Assembly: GCA_958443615.1 (NCBI GenBank)
Contig: CAUCLI010000007.1
Coordinates: forward strand, 36,160-100,159
Source: an uncultured Collinsella sp.
GTDB lineage: Bacteria; Actinomycetota; Coriobacteriia; Coriobacteriales; Coriobacteriaceae
Length of the DNA: 64,000 bases
Direction: 5' to 3'
Of this stretch, positions 54,667-61,846 are shown in pieces. Both the position numbers and the translations under genes were made by a program. How positions within the stretch are numbered: the stretch's first letter is position 1; each line of letters starts with the position of its first letter. Under the pieces are notes generated by a model that did not search any database, had not been told where the DNA came from, and saw only the letters and a list, made by a program, of their open reading frames with translations.

Positions 54667-55581
54667 TTATTCCGAAAGGCCGCGAATCGCCGCGGCGACG
54701 TTCCCGTGTTGAGCCTCCAAGTGCGCCAGGGCTTCAGAGGCAGTACGGCCCGAAACCGCCATGCATATGGCGACCTTGACGTTTCGGCCCGCTTTCTCGA
54801 GCACCTCGCGCGCCTCGGTCTCCGAGACACCCGAAACCGCTCGAATGATCCGCTGGGCGCGATCAACCAGCTTTTCGTTGCTCGGCTGAACGTCCACCAT
54901 CAGGTTCTCGTACACCTTGCCCGCCTTGACCATCAACTCGGTTGAGATCATATTCAAAATCAGTTTCTGAGCGGTGCCGGAGCGCATGCGAGTCGAACCG
55001 GTGATCGGCTCTGGGCCAATCGGGCAATCAACGGGATGCTCTGCGACCTCAGACAAGCGAGACGGCGCGACGCAGGCAATCGAACCCGTGAGCGCGCCGA
55101 TTTCGCGAGCATACTCGAGGCCGCCGATCACATAGGGCGTGCGCCCCGACGCCGCCAGCCCGATGACAACATCGCGGGGGCGCAGGCCGATATCCCTCAG
55201 ATCCGATGCGCCCTCTTCCTTACTGTCCTCTACACCTTCACGAGCACTCACCAGGGCGTCACGGCCACCTGCGATAAGACCGACAAAGACATCTGGGGCA
55301 ACACCGTACGTCGGCGGGCACTCACTCGCATCGAGCACACCGAGCCGACCAGATGTTCCGGCACCCATGTAAATGATGCGGCCACCACGGGCCATTCGGT
55401 CCCCCGCGGCATCGACCAACGACGCAATCTCCGGTATGACACGAGATACCGCCGGTGCGACCTCTTGGTCGAGGCGATTGATAACCTCAAGCGCCTCGAT
55501 GGTTCCCATTCGGTCTATATGCATGGTCGCGGGATTGCGTCCCTCGGTTGCCAGCGCCTCGATGCCCTTTTCAACGGCCAT
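54667..55581 (-). CDS. murQ: N-acetylmuramic acid-6-phosphate etherase
   Basis: The 304-residue SIS-domain enzyme cleaves the lactyl ether of MurNAc-6-phosphate to give GlcNAc-6-phosphate and lactate. Diagnostic motifs are YMGAGTSGRLGVLDASECPP (with the catalytic-region Glu), VIGLAASGRTPYVIGGLEYA, GPEPITGSTRMRSGTAQKLI and the C-terminal ICMAVSGRTASEALAHLEAQ. It is the last gene of a mannose-type PTS operon, so peptidoglycan-derived sugar is the likely substrate of that PTS. Confidence 0.93.
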   Translation of the reverse strand: MAVEKGIEALATEGRNPATMHIDRMGTIEALEVINRLDQEVAPAVSRVIPEIASLVDAAGDRMARGGRIIYMGAGTSGRLGVLDASECPPTYGVAPDVFVGLIAGGRDALVSAREGVEDSKEEGASDLRDIGLRPRDVVIGLAASGRTPYVIGGLEYAREIGALTGSIACVAPSRLSEVAEHPVDCPIGPEPITGSTRMRSGTAQKLILNMISTELMVKAGKVYENLMVDVQPSNEKLVDRAQRIIRAVSGVSETEAREVLEKAGRNVKVAICMAVSGRTASEALAHLEAQHGNVAAAIRGLSE

Positions 55582-55614
55582 GGCGCACCTCCTTCTCTTC
55601 CCGTAACGAGCCCG

Positions 55615-55914
55615 TCAACAGGCGCGCGAAGCGCCTCCCGAGATTTTCTCGCCCTGAACCCGCAGGGCAGCGAGCGCCTTTCGCGAGAACAAGATCCTCA
55701 GATGCGGATTGTCCAAAAGACGCAGATACAACTCGGTATCACGCCTCTCCACCAATACTCGCTCAAGCTCGACCAAGGTCCGGCGGCGCAGACGCGTCAA
55801 ACCCCAAATGCCCGCTATTACCAGGGCGTCGATTCCCAGCATCCAAAGAAGCGCTTCCACAACAAGCTCCACATCCGATGGGGCGCGAGGCAGGCCCGCG
55901 CCCCGAACCGCCAT
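55615..55914 (-). CDS. Small membrane protein coupled to EIID set 3
   Basis: The 99-residue protein has one membrane helix (about residues 23-40, VVEALLWMLGIDALVIAGIW). A basic, charged cytosolic part follows (LTRLRRRTLVELERVLVERR, then LDNPHLRILFSRKALAALR). It starts with ATG overlapping the EIID stop as TAATG, so translation is coupled, and murQ follows 33 bases on. I do not recognise the family. The position suggests an accessory PTS subunit or regulator. Confidence 0.7.
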   Translation of the reverse strand: MAVRGAGLPRAPSDVELVVEALLWMLGIDALVIAGIWGLTRLRRRTLVELERVLVERRDTELYLRLLDNPHLRILFSRKALAALRVQGEKISGGASRAC

Positions 55915-56825
55915 TACGCCGCAGCCGCTGCCGCAGCAACCGCCTGAACGTCCGCATATCCGGTCATGTACTGGACAGCGGTCAGGACGATCGCCAAAAC
56001 GATGATCAGACCCATGATCTTCAGCGGTGACCAATTCTTATGGGCGTACAGATGGTAGATGAACAGGGTGAGCAGCAGCGGGAGCAGCTTGGGGAAGAAT
56101 CCGTCGAGCATGACATTGGCGTCGAAAAGGACCGCGGGGATCGTCACCCCACTTGCGGCGTCGAACACCTCGCCGACGATGCCGAATGGAATGGTCGCGA
56201 CGACGTTCGAAGCAGTCAGCGCGCCGACGACGATCAGACCCATGATGACCATGGCGTTGGTCAGTCGATCGAGCTTGCCCGTCGCCATCATCGTCTGCAT
56301 GCCCTCGAGACCGCCCTTGTAACCGAGCTGGAACAGCTTCCAGCTCAGCAAGGCCGTGCCGAGAGGATAGGCGATCATGTAAACCACCGGACCGAGCCAG
56401 CTCACACTCGCCTGGGACAACGTCATGCAAATCGTCAACAAAATCGGAATGATCGTACCGACCCACAGGGAGTCGCCGATTGCAGAGGTCGGTCCGATCA
56501 GGGCGACCTTAACCGACTCGATGACCTCGGGGGTGCACTTGCCATTCGCGTTGGTCTCCTCAAGACCGCAGACGATACCGTTGCAGATTGAGCCAACCTG
56601 GGCCTCGGTATTGAACAGGGAGGTATGGCGCTTCAGCGCGGCGGCCTTCTCCTCTTTCGTATCGTACAGTTCATCGATGACCGGCGCCATGGACTGCCCG
56701 AAAGCGAGACCGAGCATGGACTCCGCTTGCTGCGAGCAGCCGTTCCAGAAAAACCAATTCCAGAAGCACTTCTTGAGCGCGGAGGCGGAAAGCTTCTTGC
56801 CCGTCTCCTCAACCATCGTTTCCAT
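55914..56825 (-). CDS. PTS mannose-family EIID (set 3)
   Basis: The 303-residue protein has EIID features (FWNWFFWNGCSQQAESMLGL, KRHTSLFNTEAQVGSICNGI, ALIGPTSAIGDSLWVGTIIP) and a hydrophobic C-terminal half ending in an Ala-rich tail. It is diverged from sets 1 and 2. Two ATGs follow GAGAGGG, and the first is used here. It is 17 bases after EIIC. Confidence 0.9.
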   Translation of the reverse strand: METMVEETGKKLSASALKKCFWNWFFWNGCSQQAESMLGLAFGQSMAPVIDELYDTKEEKAAALKRHTSLFNTEAQVGSICNGIVCGLEETNANGKCTPEVIESVKVALIGPTSAIGDSLWVGTIIPILLTICMTLSQASVSWLGPVVYMIAYPLGTALLSWKLFQLGYKGGLEGMQTMMATGKLDRLTNAMVIMGLIVVGALTASNVVATIPFGIVGEVFDAASGVTIPAVLFDANVMLDGFFPKLLPLLLTLFIYHLYAHKNWSPLKIMGLIIVLAIVLTAVQYMTGYADVQAVAAAAAAA

Positions 56826-56842
56826 TTCCCTCTCAGTCAGGG

Positions 56843-57631
56843 TTAAAACGCCCCCTTGGAAGAATCGCGAGAGTCGATCATGTAATAAGTCACGGCGATG
56901 ATCGTCGCGACGACGGCAACGCCCATCATGGACAGCTTGAAGTAGGTCACCAGCACGAAACCTGCAAGGAAGATCACCACATACCAGTTCTTCTTGAGCA
57001 GGAAGGACAGGAGGATGCCCATGCCCAGGGCGGCCATCATGCCGCCGAAGGTGGTCAGGCAGGTGACGACATAATCCGGGATGAGACTCGCGAAGTCCGC
57101 CTGGGTGCTGGCCATGGTCATACCACCGAGCACGAGCATCGCGGGGATGAAACGGCAGGCGAAACCGATGACCTGGCCCAAGACGGCATTGGGAATGAAC
57201 ATGCGATGCGTATCGCCCGCCTCGACATACTTCGCCGCGACGCGGTTGAGCGGGATATTCAGGGCGTAGGAAACGTTCCACATGAGCTGACCGACGAGGC
57301 CGCCGATACCGGCGAACACCGTCGCGATGCCGATCAGCGCGTTCGGATCGAGTCCCTCTCCGAACACGATCGCACCCGCCGTGCCGATATACGTGGCGTA
57401 CGAAAGGTCCCATGCGACCGCGCCGCCGGGAGTCACGTTACCGAGGTACATGACCTGCAACGGAATGCCCACGATCATGGCCGACTGCACGTCGCCCATA
57501 ATCAGTCCGACGACGAAAGACGCGACGAGCGGACGGCCGAGCGTGTACCAGCCGAGCGTATTGCCCACGATAGATCCAATTGACCCCAGGTAGATGAACA
57601 GCGCGATAAGCGTCATTTGCACGATACTCAT
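56843..57631 (-). CDS. PTS mannose-family EIIC (set 3)
   Basis: The 262-residue membrane protein has the EIIC layout: LGRPLVASFVVGLIMGDVQS, IVGIPLQVMYLGNVTPGGAV and about eight membrane segments. It differs clearly from the other two EIIC proteins, in line with a different sugar. AGGAGGAGTCGTAA precedes the ATG. Confidence 0.91.
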   Translation of the reverse strand: MSIVQMTLIALFIYLGSIGSIVGNTLGWYTLGRPLVASFVVGLIMGDVQSAMIVGIPLQVMYLGNVTPGGAVAWDLSYATYIGTAGAIVFGEGLDPNALIGIATVFAGIGGLVGQLMWNVSYALNIPLNRVAAKYVEAGDTHRMFIPNAVLGQVIGFACRFIPAMLVLGGMTMASTQADFASLIPDYVVTCLTTFGGMMAALGMGILLSFLLKKNWYVVIFLAGFVLVTYFKLSMMGVAVVATIIAVTYYMIDSRDSSKGAF

Positions 57632-57664
57632 TTACGACTCCTCCTTTGAAGCCCGTTGCTTTTC

Positions 57665-58153
57665 CTACAGAGACGCCCTGAACTCTGACCAAGACTTTTC
57701 CTGAGCGGTCGGTAGCTGCTGGAACGTGACATCCAATCCGGAGGCGACCAGGTCGTCAATCTCTGCGATATCGACATCGCTGAGATAGAAGATGCCGGTC
57801 GCCCCAGTCATTTGATGACAGGTATCGTCGCGCTTGGCCATGTTGCCGAGATAGACATGCTCGCAAGACGCGATATCATCCTTGAGCTCCGCGAGCCTGT
57901 GAGGCACCTTCACGATGAGCAGGCGATTGAGATCGCTCTCCTCCTTGAGGAGCTCGGCGGCCTCTGCGGTGGTGACGATATGGGTTTTGTACTGCTTCGG
58001 CACGCCCATAGTCATGATGCTCTTGAGCATAGGGTTCGATGCGCTCACATCATCGACGGCAATGATCTCGTCGATTTTGAGCGTCGGCACCCAGGCGACG
58101 ATCGTCTGCCCGTGAATCAACCGGTCGTCGACGCGTACGAACGTTTTTCCCAT
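57665..58153 (-). CDS. PTS mannose-family EIIB (set 3)
   Basis: The 162-residue protein starts MGKTFVRVDDRLIHGQTIVA, with phospho-accepting His at residue 14, followed by the EIIB fold (SIMTMGVPKQYKTHIVTTAE). It takes phosphate from an EIIA that is not encoded in this operon. The EIIA at 37365 or one elsewhere must serve. GAAAGGAAC precedes the ATG. Confidence 0.91.
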   Translation of the reverse strand: MGKTFVRVDDRLIHGQTIVAWVPTLKIDEIIAVDDVSASNPMLKSIMTMGVPKQYKTHIVTTAEAAELLKEESDLNRLLIVKVPHRLAELKDDIASCEHVYLGNMAKRDDTCHQMTGATGIFYLSDVDIAEIDDLVASGLDVTFQQLPTAQEKSWSEFRASL

Positions 58154-58181
58154 TTGTAGTTCCTTTCTAGGACGGACCGCG

Positions 58182-58862
58182 CTACGGCAACTCGTTCATG
58201 ACGAGACTGGGGAACATGTAGCAAACCGTGGGCTCACCGGACCCGGACTCGATGTCGCGGACCTTGAGATTGGTCGGATAATAGTCGCGATAGGGGAAGT
58301 CGTTGACCTCGCCCCTGAAGATGGCGTACTCGTTCAAGGCGTCCATCCAGCGATCGACTTCTTCCTTCGTCAAGGTGAAGTACGCCTGGGGGATGAACCC
58401 ATTCAAATCCTCGAACGTCAAACCGTACAGGAGCTGGATGTCCGACCCCTTGAGGCGCATCTTCTTTACCGCCTGCGTGACAGCGTCGTGAGTCGCCACA
58501 TGGCGAGGGTGCATGGAGCCCCTCCAGTGCGTGATGACGAGATCGACATGCTCGTCCTCGAACCACATCTCAAGCTCCTCGGCGAACTCATCCGTGGAGG
58601 GCATCGTCGCCGAGCTGTAACCGAGCCAACGGCAATCACCGCCGAGCTTTGCGGCAGCCGCCTCGCTCTCGCGATTCACTTGTTGGATATAGGCCTCTTT
58701 CTCCTGTGTCGTGCGCTCGCTTCCCTCCAAACGGCCCATGACGACATTCGAGCAGGTGACCTCGGCACCCGCTTGGGCATACTTGATCAGCAGAGGACCA
58801 CCGAGAAGCTCGGCATCGAGGCTGTGTGCGCCGATGGATACGACGCGTTTGCACTGGGTCAT
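58182..58862 (-). CDS. PIG-L-like deacetylase with altered active-site motif
   Basis: The 226-residue protein resembles the LmbE/PIG-L N-deacetylases of amino sugars. The usual zinc motif AHPDDAE reads AHSLDAE here, so the first His, second Asp and Glu remain but the first Asp, the general base in MshB, is Leu. The third ligand region HWRGSMHPRHVATHDAV is present. It may still bind metal or may use another base. In the operon it could remove an acetyl or other acyl group from a transported amino sugar. It overlaps the GNAT gene as ATGA. Confidence 0.7.
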   Translation of the reverse strand: MTQCKRVVSIGAHSLDAELLGGPLLIKYAQAGAEVTCSNVVMGRLEGSERTTQEKEAYIQQVNRESEAAAAKLGGDCRWLGYSSATMPSTDEFAEELEMWFEDEHVDLVITHWRGSMHPRHVATHDAVTQAVKKMRLKGSDIQLLYGLTFEDLNGFIPQAYFTLTKEEVDRWMDALNEYAIFRGEVNDFPYRDYYPTNLKVRDIESGSGEPTVCYMFPSLVMNELP

Positions 58863-59800
58863 GACAATTCCTTTCGATAGTCCACAAACATGCGGATCAC
58901 TTCCAAGCCGTGCCGGGCGTAATAGCGTTTGCCCGGCTCGTCCGTCGTGATGAAATACATGCGGTACACGCCGCGACAAGCCATCTCAAAGCAGAACAGG
59001 TCGAGCAGCACCGAGCCGATCCCGTTGTTGCGCTCCTTGGCGGCGATGCCGATGGGACCGAATCGCATCGGGTTGCCGTCGATGGCGCGCATGCACCATC
59101 CGCAAATATGTCCGTTGGGGTCGATGACCAAAAGCATCCGATCCTCTGCCGTCTCCTCGCGCATGCTGATTAGGGCGTTGCGCTTCCAGCCCGCGCCGAG
59201 CTCGCGATAGAGGAAATCGAGAAGCTCGAGACTGTAGGAATAATCAAAAGGCTTGAAGGAATAGCCGCGCGCCTCAAGCGCGCGCCGGCGCTCCTGCGTT
59301 TCCTCCGGAATCATGAACCCGTGAAGGTTCTTCCCCATCGAATAATGCTCATCGGTGCCGATGTATCCATGATGCTCGAAAAACGCGATGGATTCCGGAT
59401 AATGCTCAGGGTCGAGACCGGCGAAAAAGTAGCTCGGGGAGTAGGCTCCGAGCGTTATGTTGCGCGCGCCCCGCTCCTTGAGGCCATTCTCGATCAAGCC
59501 GAGCATCTTCGAACCGACGCCGCGGCGGCGATAGTCTCGATCGACGAATATCACGTTGACCCATCCACGCTCCGGCTCCAGCCCACGTTCGAGATATGGG
59601 AACTTGCGATGCGTTCCATAGGCGAAACCGACGACTTTCCCGCCTTCCAAAGCGATCCACGCCAAATCGCTGTCGAAGTTGTCGTCGAACAACGCCTGAC
59701 GCCGGAACTTTCCAACGTCAATCGGATCGAAGGTGCAGCAGCGATTCCAAAGATCGACCACTTCGCGCTCAAACGATTGCAGGTAGTTTTTAATTTCCAT
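58859..59800 (-). CDS. Protein with two GNAT acetyltransferase domains
   Basis: The 313-residue protein carries two GNAT folds. The N-terminal one (about residues 1-150) has the acetyl-CoA loop RRRGVGSKMLGLIENGLKER, and the C-terminal one (about 195-313) has KERNNGIGSVLLDLFCFEMA. It is the first gene of the PIG-L/PTS/MurQ operon, so it probably modifies an amino sugar, muropeptide or released amine. The ATG at 59800 follows GAGAGGG; an in-frame TTG six bases upstream is less likely. Confidence 0.82.
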   Translation of the reverse strand: MEIKNYLQSFEREVVDLWNRCCTFDPIDVGKFRRQALFDDNFDSDLAWIALEGGKVVGFAYGTHRKFPYLERGLEPERGWVNVIFVDRDYRRRGVGSKMLGLIENGLKERGARNITLGAYSPSYFFAGLDPEHYPESIAFFEHHGYIGTDEHYSMGKNLHGFMIPEETQERRRALEARGYSFKPFDYSYSLELLDFLYRELGAGWKRNALISMREETAEDRMLLVIDPNGHICGWCMRAIDGNPMRFGPIGIAAKERNNGIGSVLLDLFCFEMACRGVYRMYFITTDEPGKRYYARHGLEVIRMFVDYRKELS

Positions 59801-59816
59801 CAGCAACCCTCTCTCT

Positions 59817-59842
59817 AAGTTGACATGTTAGCATGTCAACTT
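59817..59842. promoter_or_regulatory. Perfect operator palindrome before the MurQ/PTS operon
   Basis: AAGTTGACATG (59817-59827) and CATGTCAACTT (59832-59842) are exact complements around TTAG. The related CGCTAACATGCGACA lies at 60771-60785 upstream of the GntR gene, consistent with autoregulation. A partial GC-rich box CTGCGAGCGGTAG is at 59894-59906. Confidence 0.7.
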
Positions 59843-59938
59843 ATTGCATCATACATTGCTTTTGGAGACGTGCAGGTAGGGCGCGATGTCATTCTGCGAG
59901 CGGTAGCTAAAAGGACGCGAGCGCATCAAAGCGATCGT

Positions 59939-60676
59939 CTATGCCTTGATATTCACCGTCACAGAATACAGGTCCTTGTTGAAACAGGACTCGGAATACT
60001 CAATGATTCGATTATCCTCATCAAAGGTGGTGCGCTTGACGAAAAAACAGGGGTATCCCACCTCAACCCCCAATTGATCGCAGATATGGCGATCGTCGAT
60101 GACTCGAACGGAATACGTCTCATTAACCAACCGCGGATAGATATCGCACGATGCGAGAACGGCGTAAAACGAACCGAATTCGTCAAGGCGGCGGGCATCG
60201 CCAAGCGCCAATAGGGATGCCGGGATATAAGAGACTTGATATACGACAGGGTCGCCGTTTGCCATGCGGACGCGAGCTACGCGCGTGAGCTGTGTCTCCT
60301 CATGAACATCCAATCGCCTTGCAGCCGCCGCATTCGAGACCGAATCGATGGAATCCACCCGAAGCCCGAGTTCATATCCCTGTTCTTTCAGTTCCTCCGA
60401 AAAAGATATGGACGTGAGCCCGCGAATCATCTGACGCTTCGCCACATAAGTCCCGCTGCCTCGAACACCAACGAGATAACCGTCGTTGATGAGGTCGGCG
60501 AACGCCTTGCGGACCGTGATCGCCGATACGCCGTAAATGCGCATCATCTCGGATTGACCAGGGAGTTTATCACCGGGCTTGAGGCGACCGTCGCGAATCG
60601 CCGAGAGAATATCGGATTCTATCCGAAGATATTTTGAGATGTGACCCCGAGGTTCTGATAGGGATTCGACTTGCAT
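59939..60676 (-). CDS. GntR/UTRA regulator of the MurQ/PTS operon
   Basis: The 245-residue protein has a GntR winged helix (DKLPGQSEMMRIYGVSAITV, RKAFADLINDGYLVGVRGSG) and a UTRA domain (LTRVARVRMANGDPVVYQVS). It lies directly upstream of the operon on the same strand, and matching motifs occur before both. An amino-sugar phosphate such as MurNAc-6-phosphate would be a logical effector. The ATG at 60676 has GGAGG at suitable spacing; an upstream GTG abuts the same site. Confidence 0.87.
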   Translation of the reverse strand: MQVESLSEPRGHISKYLRIESDILSAIRDGRLKPGDKLPGQSEMMRIYGVSAITVRKAFADLINDGYLVGVRGSGTYVAKRQMIRGLTSISFSEELKEQGYELGLRVDSIDSVSNAAAARRLDVHEETQLTRVARVRMANGDPVVYQVSYIPASLLALGDARRLDEFGSFYAVLASCDIYPRLVNETYSVRVIDDRHICDQLGVEVGYPCFFVKRTTFDEDNRIIEYSESCFNKDLYSVTVNIKA

Positions 60677-60810
60677 GGGCACCTCCGCAAAACATCCTGC
60701 CAGGACCGTCGCACTTCCAGGCGTTCACGACCGAGTTCATATATCAGGAAGCCTATTATGCATGATACGACGCTAACATGCGACACGGCGTCTTTCCCGC
60801 CCCTTGCGCC

Positions 60811-61485
60811 CTATTTCGCCAGCTTCTTTCGCAACTTTTTTAGATGGTTTTTCTTGAAACTGCCATACGCGCCAAAGAACGCAAGGTCAGTCTTAGTCTC
60901 CAGCTGACGCTCGAATTTCAGTCGGGTCAACTCAAGCCCGCAAACATAATCAGCTACCTGGGAAAGGAGATAACGCTCCACAACCGCATCCTTGTACACA
61001 ATCGCCTCGCGTGAGATGCAAGAGACAATCGCCTTGTGGACAGCTCTGGTCACGACGCTCTGCCCGCCGTCATAATAAATCTTGACGGAGTCGAACTGTT
61101 GCATATAGGACAGATGATCGAATAGAAAGACCTTAAGATCTCGCTCTATTGCGATTGCAAGGCCCTCTTTCCCGCTCGACATCTTCTTCTCATAGACAAA
61201 CACTTTATAGCTGATGGGAAGACGTTCGAAAAAGACCGAGAAAGCGTGAAGGTACCTCTTTCTGTGCTGAATGCTCTTCCCCTTATAATCATCATTTCCA
61301 TTAATCAGGGGGTTGAAATGGAAGGGAATCTTGTCAAGATCGCGCTCATCAAGAGCGACATCATAGCGACGCATGTTATCGGCAATGTCTGAAACCTGTT
61401 CGTGAAAGACAAGTCCAACGAGATAGAAGTCCGAGACACAACCCACGTCTCCGGACTCATCGATAAAGACCGACAATTCTTTCAC
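60811..61485 (-). CDS. DUF3800 protein
   Basis: The 224-residue protein has the DUF3800 start LSVFIDESGDVG, with acidic residues that form an RNase H-like active site, VKIYYDGGQSVVTRAVHK, and QVADYVCGLELTRLKFE. It ends in a basic tail. DUF3800 genes are typically mobile or accessory and are often preceded by structured RNAs. The gene has lower GC than its neighbours, suggesting transfer. It starts with GTG at 61485 after GGAGGGGAGGGG. A leader RNA with its own terminator and two LexA-type boxes lie upstream. Confidence 0.88.
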   Translation of the reverse strand: MKELSVFIDESGDVGCVSDFYLVGLVFHEQVSDIADNMRRYDVALDERDLDKIPFHFNPLINGNDDYKGKSIQHRKRYLHAFSVFFERLPISYKVFVYEKKMSSGKEGLAIAIERDLKVFLFDHLSYMQQFDSVKIYYDGGQSVVTRAVHKAIVSCISREAIVYKDAVVERYLLSQVADYVCGLELTRLKFERQLETKTDLAFFGAYGSFKKNHLKKLRKKLAK

Positions 61486-61516
61486 AAGCCCCTCCCCTCC
61501 GACTCGGGTCGAGGCA

Positions 61517-61600
61517 CAAAAATGCCGGGGGACAACCCCCGGCTCTTGGAGGACCTTCTATTTGAAGAATCCATAGTCTTTATACCACGAACCCGGATGC
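61517..61600 (-). ncRNA. Candidate DUF3800-associated leader RNA ending in a terminator
   Basis: A minus-strand transcript from the TATAAT at 61613-61608 would start near 61600. It would end after the hairpin GCCGGGGG (61543-61536 on that strand) and CCCCCGGC (61531-61524) with loop TTGT, followed by ATTTTT. The RNA would be about 85 nt and stop 30 bases before the DUF3800 start. Published comparative surveys describe several DUF3800-associated RNA motifs in this position; the match here is by position, not by model. Confidence 0.55.
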
Positions 61601-61607
61601 CAATTCA

Positions 61608-61661
61608 ATTATACTCAAAGATAGAACACATGTTCTTCATGTGATATACGAACATTTGTTC
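61608..61661 (-). promoter_or_regulatory. Promoter with two LexA (SOS)-type boxes
   Basis: TATAAT (61613-61608 on the minus strand) is followed upstream by GAACACATGTTC (61624-61635) and GAACATTTGTTC (61650-61661). Both fit GAAC-N4-GTTC, the Gram-positive LexA box core. The first overlaps the expected -35. The rest of 61662-61846 holds only a hairpin (61698-61731) after pgi. Confidence 0.65.
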
Positions 61662-61697
61662 TCCATGGAAACGGATCTGAGAGCAATGCAGTACCGA

Positions 61698-61731
61698 GCG
61701 GGGCGCCCGAAAATCGGACGTCCCGCTCGAA
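61698..61731 (-). terminator. Branched hairpin downstream of pgi
   Basis: GAGCGGG (61698-61704) pairs with CCCGCTC (61725-61731), with an inner CCGA/TCGG stem. No T-run follows, so a terminator role is uncertain. Confidence 0.4.
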
Positions 61732-61846
61732 AGGTTCGACGACATCTCGTAAATCGAGCTAAGGCAAGCGGTCGGAAGGCTCCGCAGCCTCGAGGCAATC
61801 ATATGGACTCAAGGGAGCAGCCGAAACGCCATTCAGCATGAAAGCC

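Noticed and set aside
55914..57413. Apparent 499-codon fusion covering EIIC and EIID set 3
   Set aside because: The first part reads EIIC out of frame. The true genes are separate, each with its own ribosome site and the expected length.
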